DNA of 64,000 bases, taken from positions 6,448,001 to 6,512,000 of the forward strand of contig NC_065877.1 of the NCBI RefSeq assembly GCF_933775445.1. The letters run 5' to 3'. The notes under the pieces were generated by a model that saw only the letters and a program-made list of their open reading frames with translations, did no database searches and was not told the origin of the DNA. Below, piece by piece: positions 21,669-31,902 of this stretch. The stretch comes from Argentina anserina (lineage: Eukaryota > Streptophyta > Magnoliopsida > Rosales > Rosaceae). The position numbers and the translations under genes are program-made. How positions within the stretch are numbered: position 1 is the first letter of the stretch; each line of letters starts with the position of its first letter.

Positions 21669-24600
21669 CTAGAGTAATGCATCAACGTTGACTTGAAAAT
21701 AGAGCATGCAACTTCGCAATACTTGAGAAAGAGAAGAAAAGGAGTTACCATCGAGTTCTGGAATATGAGAAATCTTAGGCCACTCTGGGCCGCTCTCCTC
21801 TCTGCATCTTTCTTTTAGAAGGGAACACTCCACGATAGTTAGCTCCTCTAATTTGGTGAGGCTGCGCATAGCTTGGACGGATGGTAGATACTTCAGATTC
21901 TTGCAGCGCCTAATCAATAGGTTTGTAAGAGATGCAAGGTTTCCCAACCATTCTGGAATAGCCTCCACTCCCTCAAAGTCAAATATCCACAACTCCTTCA
22001 AAGACGTCAAGTGTTGAATTTGTTCAGGCAGAGACTTGAGCTTAGGCCACCCGTAAATCTCTAATTCTTCAAGTTGTGGTAGAACCTGAAGAGCAGGGAA
22101 TGAATCCAGCTCATGGCAGAACGGACCAATATTCAACCACTTGAGACGGGTGAATGCTAACCCACTGGGTAGGCAAGTTAATCGCGAACAATTGCTGATT
22201 TGCAGTCTACGGAGGGAGGTGAGCTTGTCTAAACTCGGAACAGTCTCTAGATTAGGACACTCTTCTATTGTCAACTCCTTAAGAGAGACGGGGATTTTAA
22301 GATCAATACCTGTACTTTGACATTTCTTGATTCCCAATAGACGGAGGGATGTGAAGCGACAGAGTAGATTAGGAAGAGACTCCAAATTATCTACCCTCAA
22401 GTATCGAAGAGTTGTATTGAGACTGTCAAATGGAACGGAAGTCACCTTAGGGCACTCTGTTACGGACAAATCCTCAAGAGAGATGCAGCCGCCTAGCCCA
22501 CTCGGCAAGCTTGATAATCCAGCACACTGCTCAAGCCATAGCCGACCAAGTGATGGGAAGCCCTCTGATGGAATTGGAATGGACTTTATCTTCGGGCAGC
22601 TCCGTATCTCCAATCCTCGAAGAGATGTGCAGTGTTGTATCCCGTCAGGGAGACTGGATAACTCGGCACAATTAATGATCTTCAATTTTTCGAGAGATGG
22701 GAGGCCACCTTGCTCAGGGATTGGAATGGACTCTAGACTGGAGCAATGATATATGTCCAAATTCTTGAGAGAGAGTGGGTGTAATAGCCCATTATCAGGT
22801 AAACACCTCAGCTTAGGACACCCACTAATACATACATCCCGAAGAGATGCACGGCAGCGTGATTGGGGAGTAACAATACCAGTTAACTCCGGACAATCCG
22901 CTATAAACAAATATTCAAGATTCTGATTGTTTTCTAACAAGCTTTCCGGCAGACAAGCAAGTCCCCTCACATTGTCTAGAGTTAGAGAAGTGAGAGTGGT
23001 CAGACTACTGCTCAGAATACTTGCTATTGGAATGCCTCCGCTGTTCATGCCTCTAATCTGCAACCATTTTAGAGATGGAAAATGACTGGGAGCACTTTGC
23101 AGTTGCTTACAGTTCCACAGCATGAGGTTTTCAAGACAGGGAAACACAGTTACTCTTTCTGCAATTAGCATCACTTCCGCTGCTTCCATCCAATCTATTA
23201 GATTCTCGGCATTATCGATATGCAATGACCTCAATTTAGGAAACAGAGTATTTCCCTCATCACTTGTTGTTGAACCAGAGATCTGATCGTAACCATAAAA
23301 CTCTGACCCCAAGCACCTTAGGTTCTGCATGTTGGCAATCTTAACATGTCTAAGATTGGGCAGATGGCCTAGTGTTGGGACTCTTTCGCATTTGTTGCAC
23401 CCTGCTAATTCAATATCTTTCAAGTTGCTGGCAAGCAATAACCATGATGGAAACTTACAACCCATGAACCCCTGGATGTTTAAACTTTCCAGATTACAAT
23501 GTGGTTTCAGGCCTTCAAGTACATCATCCTCATTGTCGACATTGTTGCTTGCTCTACTGAGCTTCCAGTCAAGAGTCAACTTTCTTATGTGTTTCTTATC
23601 GACCAACTTCGCTTTCGCTGCTTCTTCTCCATTTCTTACATGCTCCAGATCATAGATAGATAAGGTGTCTCTCAAATGGTTTAACCCACCGAGTTCCTCA
23701 ATCCTAGGCCCAGTTTCCTCGCCCACCTTTAGTAAAGGTAATGATCTGAGATTCGTCAACGTTCCCAATATCCCAGCTGGAACCATTGCATGTTTACCAA
23801 AATAAACATATCTCAAGTTAATCATATGAGCAATCATCTTCGGGAACTCTTCAACATGATAAGGCATTTTAAACGTCTCAAGGTAATAAAGCTGACCGAT
23901 AGATCTTGGAAATGCTCTGACATTAGTCTTCATAACATTCAGATACCTCAAGTGTGTCAACTTTCCAATTGAACTCGGCAGCTTGTCGATGTCCGCCTCA
24001 TATAAATTTAACACACGTAAAGATCTAACAGTAAGCAAGGCACTCCCAAGTGCTTCTCCCTTTGAAAACAGAGAGCGCAAGTGTGTCATGTTTGATACAC
24101 GTTCTGCAAGGTCATGCACAAGATCGTGCATCTTACAACTCGTATTACCATTGTAATCCGTTTCAACATCTTGAAAAAGGGACTTTTCTGATAAGATGTT
24201 AAAATACTCGTTACCTCTATCCTCCATCTCCATATCAGCTGTGGTGGAATGAAGCCATCCTTGAGCCATCCAAAGTTGAATCAAGTCAGCCTTGTCCATC
24301 TCAAAATCTTTAATGAACATTGAGCAGTATGCAAAACACTGTTTCAATGATGAACATTTCAATTCATCAAAACTCAACTTCAAAATCGACATGATTCTTT
24401 CTTCTTCTTCTGATATCTCCCAAATTTTACTATTAACAATTGAATTCCATCCATCGCTTGTTTTAGAACGCATAATGTTTCCTAAAACCTGCAATCAAGT
24501 TAATTATGAAATTAGATTTAAATAAAACAGTGCAACAGTTTATAAACTTCACCACTACTTGTTAAACTTTCCCAACCTTAACAATATTTGGAATAGAACC

Positions 24601-25818
24601 TGTTTTGTTATCAAATTAAAGTAAAAAGAAAGTATGGGAAAAACTCCCAACTATACAATATATCATACCTTTATATCATACCTTTGCAACTAATGGTATA
24701 CCTCCACATTTTTTCGCAATCTCCCTTCCAATTTTCTCTTGATCTTCATGTATAGGAATACTTTTGTCTGGCACCGCCTTATCCTTTAATATGAGCCAAC
24801 ATCCATCATCTGAAAGTTTTCTCAAATCACATCTAGGAAGGGTCTCCACTATTTTTGCAACTTTGGCACTACGAGTAGTAACAATGATGCTGCATCCTCG
24901 AGCATCAGTGATTCTTAACAAACAACTCATCAAGTCACTCCATTTTTGAGCATCTTCGTTCCATACATCATCAAGTATGAGAAGATATCTCTTTCCCTTC
25001 AACTCTTCTTGGACAGCTTTACAAATTGCATCTATAGCTCGCACTGCAGCTTTTTCTGGTTCAAGAGATTCCAGGATCCCTCTCAAAATTGAACGGACTT
25101 CAAAAATTGTGGATACACATATCCATATCTTTTTCTTAAAGTGCCTACCTATCTCAGATTCATGATATATTGATTTAGCCAAAGTTGTCTTGCCAAGGCC
25201 CCCCATACCAACAATGGCCATAACAGAAAGATTACTTTCTTGTTTTGGGTTTGATTTGATCAGGGTTTGAACTGCATCTGCCACAACATCGTCCCTTCCA
25301 ATGATATTGTTTTCATCTTGTTTCACGATAGAGTAGGTTTCCCTGTCAATGGTTATACCATGGGAAGTTGTTGCATCTAAGGATAGATTAACAACTAAGC
25401 CAATAGCACTTGCCTTCTTAGTCAACTCATCCAAAGAGGAGTTGATCTTCTTAATTTTATGTGCCATTTTAACACGAAATACAACTGGATTGGAGAGTGA
25501 AAAGAAATCTTGCACCATTTTCTTCATCTGGCTCCGCACTTGCACCTTACGCCGAAGAAGCTCATATCCATAGTCATCCAAAACATCATCAGCCTGTTGA
25601 GCCATGTTTTCAAGCTTCTTCAACCAGATCTTCACAGCCTCTCCCTGATTTTGTCGCGGATGTTCTGCATCTTGTAGCATAGCTTCAAGCATGACCAGTG
25701 ACTCACGCAGCTTTGTTATCTCTCCGTTGAATCCCCATACGAGATTGAACTCTTGGGCTGCAAGTGAAGCCACTTTCCTCAGCAATTCTTGAGCACCAAA
25801 AGTGAGAAATTCAGCCAT
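21669..25818 (-). CDS. CC-NB-ARC-LRR disease-resistance protein (CNL)
   Basis: Two exons, 25818-24682 and 24488-21669, with a 193-base intron after CGGIPLVAK, encode 1318 residues. Such proteins are intracellular immune receptors. The N-terminal Rx-type coiled coil contains [18 protein letters not shown] (about 65-82). NB-ARC motifs follow: P-loop GMGGLGKTT (204-212), Walker B LLILDDVW (279-286), [38 protein letters not shown] and MHDLVHDLA (499-507). About 800 residues of irregular leucine-rich repeats complete it. Only about 10 residues separate the MHD block from the first LRR-like words (NMTHLRSL), much shorter than in most RGA-type CNLs, which suggests an in-frame deletion. All nucleotide-binding motifs are intact. 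It is the only NLR in the window. Confidence 0.92.
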
Positions 25819-26229
25819 TGATCTCTACTCAAGAGAGTCAACCAGTTGAGACGAACGCTAGTTGAAGAAACTACAGGAGCGACTAAGCTTCTCTCTCTTT
25901 TATGAACTCATCTGGTTGTTGGATGATTCTATATAAAATTGCAAAAAATAGACTACAGCTCCCGACATCTACTTCATTACATTCTCCTTTCGGTGCTTAA
26001 AGATCATTTGGATCCAATCAAAGGCATGGATCTCTCACTGCTTTCCAACTATAAACATATTTTTAAGATTGGTTTGACTGTTGCTTAAGGTCTTTACCTC
26101 GACACTGCTGGGAAGCTGGCATCGGACTACTATTGTTGGTGGAATGTGACCCTTAGTTTAGTGATTCTGGAATTGGTTAACAATAACCAGCTGCTTAGTT
26201 TTAAAACCATATCTAGGTCTTGTTTTACC
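25819..26229. other. CNL upstream region
   Basis: The presumed promoter and leader of the CNL gene. No distinctive motif was recognised. It ends at the TIR element's target duplication (26222-26229). Confidence 0.4.
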
Positions 26230-26844
26230 CTACGTAGCACGCACACGAGTGTCCGTATTGTACACAATTTGATACATAGACACGGCATATAGAAATTTTT
26301 TTGGACACGGACACGTCAATTAATATTATTTTAATATATATATTTATTTATTGAAAAATTAATTTAAAAATTTGAAAGTATTTAGATGTATATATATTAA
26401 AGTGTGCATAAATATAATAAAAACTGAATCTGTTGGAATGGTTGAGGATTTGTTGGATCTTTTGGATGATCAAGGTTCGAATCCCACCACAAGCATTCTT
26501 ATTTTTATCATGAGTTTCTCTCCTTATATATATTAAAGTGTGCATAAATTTAACAAAAATTGAATATGTTGGAATGGTTGAAGAGTTGTCGGGTGCCTTG
26601 GATGACCAAGTTCGATTCTCACCATAAGCACTTTCACTTTTAATATGAGTTGGTGCGTGTCCGCGTGTCCGGGCCGTGTCCAAATTGAGTTCGCGTGTCC
26701 GGGCCGTGTCCGTGTCCGTGTCCGTGTCGGACACGCAATACGAACCCTTGTCCGCGTGGACACTCGAGTGTCCGAGCGTGTCTGTGTCCGTGTCCGTGTC
26801 GGACACGCAATACGAACCCTTGTCCGTGTGTCCGTGCTTCATAG
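26230..26844. mobile_element. TIR element (615 bp) with 8-bp target duplication and GTGTCC minisatellite
   Basis: GTTTTACC flanks both sides (26222-26229 and 26845-26852). The left end reads CTACGTAGCACGCACAC and the reverse complement of the right end reads CTATGAAGCACGGACAC, a 17-base imperfect terminal inverted repeat. An 8-bp duplication fits the hAT superfamily. The right part (about 26660-26840) is a minisatellite of GTGTCC units containing two copies of GACACGCAATACGAACCCTT. Long frames through it are translation of the repeat, not genes. Two tRNA-like units lie in the left half. Confidence 0.75.
26391..26650. repeat. Two tandem 136-bp units with tRNA-like A and B boxes
   Basis: The unit beginning TTAAAGTGTGCATAAAT at 26397 repeats at 26533. 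The first unit holds TGGTTGAGGA (A-box-like, 26439-26448) and GGTTCGAATCC (exact B box, 26474-26484), about 35 bases apart as in tRNA-derived sequences. The second copy has a decayed B box. It does not fold as a complete tRNA, so it is best read as a SINE- or tRNA-derived fragment carried by the element. Confidence 0.5.
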
Positions 26845-27268
26845 GTTTTACCCCATGTCACATTTTTGCTACAAAGCTAGTATTCCACATACGAATTTAG
26901 ATAAACTTAATATAATGCAATTGTGCTCTTGCTCAAAGTTGAAAATGCAACAGTATACTTCTGCAAGGCATCCAACTTTCGTTCATCGGGACAAAAGACA
27001 ATAGCATTTACCTTGATGGACAAATTTTGATTGCTACAATTCATCAATATAATGACAACTGAAAGATGTGTATTTTCTGACCAAATTCTAATTATTGCTG
27101 ATCTTTTGAGTTTCCATTAAGCAGTTTTCCTTCAGAGGATCCCTCTCCTCAGCTAGCTAATATATGGGAGAAAAAGGTTTGTCGGCAGCCTTATTATCCT
27201 CTGAAAGAACTAATGTTTGCTACCCTGCAAAATTGAATCCACTCTCTTGGCTTGGCTTAGATCAGCTC

Positions 27269-29490
27269 TCAATTTGATTCTAAGTTTCTCATAAACTTCT
27301 TAACCTGCCAGAAGAGTATATAAGAGATGTGAAAAGCAATTCACAAAAGGCTGAAGAGATATAGAAAGGGAAGGATTTGAAAGATGCACCTGCTCAAGTG
27401 TTAGAAACATGATCACATTCCAAGATCCTAGACGACTATAATATGCGAAGAAGCCCTTATAAAAGGCCAAAGGTCCCTGCAGAACACAAAATCTGTAAAT
27501 AACAATATTCTTATTGAGTTACTGTGAACCTCTTCAAATAACAAAGATACAAGGTAAATCCCTACTCCCATGAAAACGAAGATTCAACGGCACTTATATA
27601 TACTGATGTGCATCTTTTGTTTGGATCAACAATTAAATACTAAGACCTTTCAAATTGACATCTCACCCATAAGAATACACAAATATTCGATTTGGATAAC
27701 TTCTGAACTTTTTAAGTACGAAAGGGAGTTTATAATCTAATTAAGAGGTAAGAGAGGGAATCGTTCATACTTCGTTCTTCAAAGTTTTAAAGATACAATC
27801 AAGCGTGTTTCTGTAAGCACCAGTATTTCCCATCATTCTTGACTTAACCTGAGAAAATGTGAAGAGCAAGAAAGAATAACTTATTTAACGTTGTATGCAT
27901 CTAGTGTACGTATAGTAGATTAAAATTCAGGCAACCATATCTTGAACTCCATAGTCCATATACTCACCGAGTTCAGGCAACTAATGATTTAACACATGAA
28001 CAATTATCATAGATAGATTACCACATCAACTGGTGAGCCAACGGAGACGGCAATTAAACCTGCCCCCATACTAGACAGAAGATGAGTGCCAACATTGTCG
28101 TCAAACCCGGGAAGTTTCAAAAGTGTCTGCATGGATAGAAACCTTACACATTAAAAATGAGTAACAAGAATTTTACTTCCAAGAGGGAATGAAGATCATT
28201 TGTGATGGATTTACCTGCTTCACAGTATCATAACTGACAAGTTCAGCAGCATTAACAACAGAATTACGTGTAAGGTTAGGTCCAATTCCAGTCCAGAGAG
28301 CCCCTACTCCCTCCTGATTTTTTATTTCCAAAGTATTAGAAGGTCTTAGAAAGAATAATTTGATGCTGCTCCCTGATATTCTTTTAAGAAAACCTAAGTT
28401 CCAGTATCAGTGCACAACCTGTCTCAAAATGGTGGAATACGCGTTCAGTGAGCCAGTATAGCGCCTAGGCATGCCTGGTGGCAATCTTCCCTCAGCTTGA
28501 AGTCTAACTTTTACAAGATCAGTTGGATTTGCCATTGTGATTGCGATGGCACCTACTCATAATATAGAAAATAATTAAGCAACTCACATTAAAACAAACA
28601 GCAACGGAAACAGTATAGATGCATATCTCATTCAGAGGACGTCTATTCTTCTTTCCCTAAACTAGTACAAATGAACTGTAATTGCAATCGCGCCCACAAC
28701 CCTGCTTAGTTACTCACCACATGTCAGGGCAGCGAGAATTTTCTTTACAAAAGGAACATCTCCAACGAAGTCTTCTCCCACATATAACGTCTTAATCTGT
28801 CACGCACGCAATTCATATACCAATATCAAATACCAAAAACCAAAGACATCACACAAACGCAAACATTGAACTCGACCGAAAGAAAACTGCATTCAACAAT
28901 AAGTGTCGGACACATACAGGTTCATACAATGAAAGCCGCAAACCACCATATATGCACTGACGATGCAATCCTGCTGTCACTCCTTTCCATAGGGCCGCTG
29001 CACCTTCTTCCCTAGCCACAGTACCAACTGTGTGCAGCATACCCCTGTATTTAGGTAAGGCCATCACATTACCACCTGCAACCGCAAAGCCTTGCGTTTG
29101 GAGCTGAAGCCTGACTTTAGCACAGTCGAACGGAATAGTACAGAGCTGCACCAAGTAAATAAATATCACACTTTACTCAATATCAATAATACATGCTTTC
29201 TTTCAAGCGGGCTGTTTGACACATATCAAACCAATCTTCTACTTTTACTGAATTGCGAGACTGACATAGATCTACAGAACTGTTTGATCACAAAAACCTA
29301 ATTATATTCATCCATGGCTGCGTTGGCCCTCCTGAATTAGACAGACAGAATTCTCAGCTTAACATGTTTTACATTCTTTACAAAAATGAAGTGGGATCAG
29401 TGTGATCACCTCAGCAAAACAAGCGGAGAAGGCACTGCTGGTATAACTTCTGGCGAACGAAAGGTTGGGTTTCCTGTTATCGGACGTCAT
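27269..29490 (-). CDS. Mitochondrial uncoupling protein-like carrier, diverged paralogue (PUMP/UCP)
   Basis: Nine exons in minus order: 29490-29410, 29145-28918, 28796-28718, 28552-28419, 28313-28215, 28126-28022, 27848-27771, 27476-27390 and 27304-27269. They encode 308 residues with exactly the same exon lengths as the copy at 31903-34504. It is a mitochondrial carrier of the plant uncoupling-protein group, with three repeats carrying [21 protein letters not shown] and SPVDVVKSR. No stop or frameshift is seen. It has changed at positions conserved in plant UCPs: [12 protein letters not shown] replaces [30 protein letters not shown] replaces [18 protein letters not shown], and [14 protein letters not shown] replaces [14 protein letters not shown]. 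Either function has shifted or constraint is relaxed. Confidence 0.9.
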
Positions 29491-29692
29491 GATGGACTGA
29501 GCTGCCGAACTCAACAAACACCAGGTGTAATTGATAAGAAGAAAATAGACACAGAGAATTATGGTTTTAATAGATCAAACTAACCCGGGCGTTTTGGGAT
29601 ATAGTTTATTTCTGTTCTCCTCGTCACTTACTCGCATCCTCATTTCTAGGAGTTCTACTGCATGTGCCTTTCAACTTGCTTACGCGCCCTTT
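29453..29692. repeat. Inverted repeat, left arm (UCP copy 1 promoter and start of exon 1)
   Basis: The reverse complement of this arm, from AAGGGCGCGTAAGC through GAGGATGCGAGT and ATATCCCAAAACG to ATGACGTCCGATAA, is repeated at 30212-30462 in the same order with substitutions. The arms are about 520 bases apart. Confidence 0.8.
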
Positions 29693-30211
29693 GGTAGTTT
29701 GCTGTACCCACCAAATTTATCCAATTATTTCTTCCCATGTGGCAATACAGGGATAGGAGGGTAATTTGAAAAGCCGCAACTGCGGCATGATGATGGCTGA
29801 TACGGATAACGGAAATGTTCAACTTGGTCAAATTGGAATAACAGATGCCTGAACTAAATTAGTAAATTTGAACCAAATCCACAAACGCCAAAAATAAGGA
29901 AAGAATGATCAGTCAAGCAGTAGTGCAGAGAAGAAGAGTTGTCCGATTCATAATGATCTTTCAGAAGCCATGATTTATGGTGGACTAATATAGTTAGATC
30001 TGAGATTTATGATAAAGAATGGACGAAAGTTTGTATCATAAATCTCTTCTTCTTTCGGTTTTCACTTTAAATCGAGTATTGTACAATTGTCGCAACCTAC
30101 TTATAATTGTGAATTTCCCCTACTTAATTCATGTGATGTGGAATTCTAAAAATGACTACATACTAAATTCGTTCTTACATAGTTCACACAGAAAAGCAGG
30201 AAACCCAACCT

Positions 30212-30462
30212 AAGGGCGCATAAGCACAGAAGTTAAAAGGTAGGACATGCATGCAAAACTCCTAAAAATGAGGATGCGAGTGTGTGACGAGGAGAAACAA
30301 ACGAAAGCATATCCCAAAACGTTTGGTTGCTTTGATCTACTAAAACCATAATTCTATGTGTCTATCTTTTTCTTATCAATTACGCTTGATTTTTGTTGAG
30401 TTCGACAACGCAGTCATGACGTCCGACAATAGGAAACCCAACCTTTCGCTAGAACTTAATGT
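30212..30462 (+). pseudogene. Inverted copy of the UCP promoter and first-exon start
   Basis: The plus strand carries ATGACGTCCGACAATAGG at 30416, then AAACCCAACCTTTCG, equal to the first dozen codons of UCP copy 1 but pointing the other way. Homology stops about 15 codons in, after a 4-base deletion. No further exon follows, so it cannot encode a carrier. It may still act as a promoter. Confidence 0.75.
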
Positions 30463-31601
30463 CCTCCTATAGTTTTCACTTTTATCCTCATCTTCATACA
30501 TGAAATGTTATGAGTTATGACACCAACACATATTGTTTAAATATGATTTATCTTACTAAATAAATATGCGACTTAATTAGAAAAACCTTAAACAAACTTC
30601 TCTTAATATTCTCCACATCTCATACACATCAACCGTATTCGGTGGTCTAAGCTTACTTAAGTTACTTCCAGACTAACGTTTGATCATTTTGTTGAATTGA
30701 TATAGCTCATAACTTGTTTATAACTTTATATACTATGATATAGCACTTGGAATGAATGATGATCGACAAGTGATAACATAGCAAATTCATTCTTACATGA
30801 ATAATATATACATGAAACAAACTGAATCGTTATTCAATGATAGTTTGATACGTAGAAAATGAGGAGTAATATGTGATGTAATGGGGTTGCATAACAAAAT
30901 GCTAATAGTATGATGAAACCTGGTCTCGTACCAGAATACATATTCCTTTGATCAGATCAATGTATAGGTTACGTATTTTGCCTTAAGCAGATTCGATACG
31001 CCTAGTATCCGATTCCATTCCCCAAGTACCAACCAGTGGATCCTTCACGATATAGAGGGATAGCTGTTGGAGTTTGTAACTTTGTTCAGGGAATATTGTC
31101 CTTTAAATTGCACAATTGCAAACTAAACTTATTAAGCAAGAAGAACATTTTGAATCCTCTTGCAATTTTTTCACATAGAAAAGCATATCTTGTCAGCACT
31201 TAAACATACATGTACAAGCAGCTTCAACTTCTGTTGGCACTTGCACCGGATTCCGTTGGCTTTAATGGTGTAACACTACACAAAATAGAACATAGGGCTA
31301 GAACATACTTTGTTCTTCCTTTTCTTTTTTTTTCAAGCACCGTTTAATAACTCTCGCAAATCACTCAGATTAAACACAATTTCTAAAATCATTTGTTTGA
31401 TTCATTTGATACAATAACCATATTACCATAGCCATTGATAGTTTCCACTGTGTCAAAATGAGAGAGGGCTCAATGCTTTGTATAAAAGTTGCATCAACTG
31501 CTGCTTATCTACTTTCCAAATGACAGTCCAAGTTTGGGGATGCAGAAAGGCATTGGCTCCGACCATTTTTCCCAGGAAAAAAAAAACAGACAAAGTTCAC
31601 A
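30463..31601. other. Spacer of the left duplication copy
   Basis: No gene is seen. Parts align with 35520-36350 of the right copy (for example ACCAGAAT.CATATTC, GAGTTTGTA.CTTTGTTCAGG), confirming that it is duplicated intergenic DNA. Confidence 0.55.
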
Positions 31602-31691
31602 TCAATTCGATGTTCAATTCCATACCGCTTCTTTGCTTCATTGTACAAAATGCCACCAAAAGGAGTGAGTCGATAGCGGAACATCCCCAAA
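31602..31691 (-). pseudogene. Fragment of the transporter last exon at the duplication breakpoint
   Basis: Minus-strand translation gives GILYNEAKKRYGIEH, against [16 protein letters not shown] in the intact gene at 36360. Similarity ends abruptly at 31691, at the word corresponding to 36442. This is the truncated piece carried by the duplication; it has no upstream exons. Confidence 0.8.
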
Positions 31692-31902
31692 TGACAACTG
31701 AGATGTATATAATCTGGAAAACAAATGCTAATTATTCCTAAATTTTTGAGTATCCAATAAGCAGTTTTTCTTCAGAGGATCCTTCTCCTCAGCTAGCTAA
31801 TATATGGTATTAAAAAGGTTTGTCGAGAGCCTTATTACAGCAACTAATGTTTGCTCTAGATGCTACCCCTGCAAATTGAATCCACTCTCTTGGCTTCACT
31901 TC

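Larger units (their letters stand above)
27067..31691. repeat. Left copy of a tandem segmental duplication (about 4.6 kb)
   Basis: This copy parallels 31700-36442. Both start with TCTAATTATT/GCTAATTATT followed by TTTGAGT.TCC and TTCAGAGGATCC. Both then hold a nine-exon UCP gene, followed by shared upstream words (CAGCTTCAACTTCTGTTG, GTGTAACACTACACA). Both end with the last-exon sequence of the transporter gene. Divergence in introns and spacers shows the event is not recent. Confidence 0.8.

Noticed and set aside
22327..22749. Plus-strand frame of 140 codons inside the CNL gene
   Set aside because: It is the antisense shadow of leucine-rich-repeat coding sequence.
26439..26484. Possible tRNA gene
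   Set aside because: An A-like box and an exact B box are present, but no acceptor stem or anticodon arm forms; it is tRNA-derived repeat sequence at most.
26533..27004. Long frames reading RVRVRVRV / TDTDTDTD on both strands
   Set aside because: They are translations of the GTGTCC minisatellite inside a transposon; every frame is open because the repeat lacks stops.
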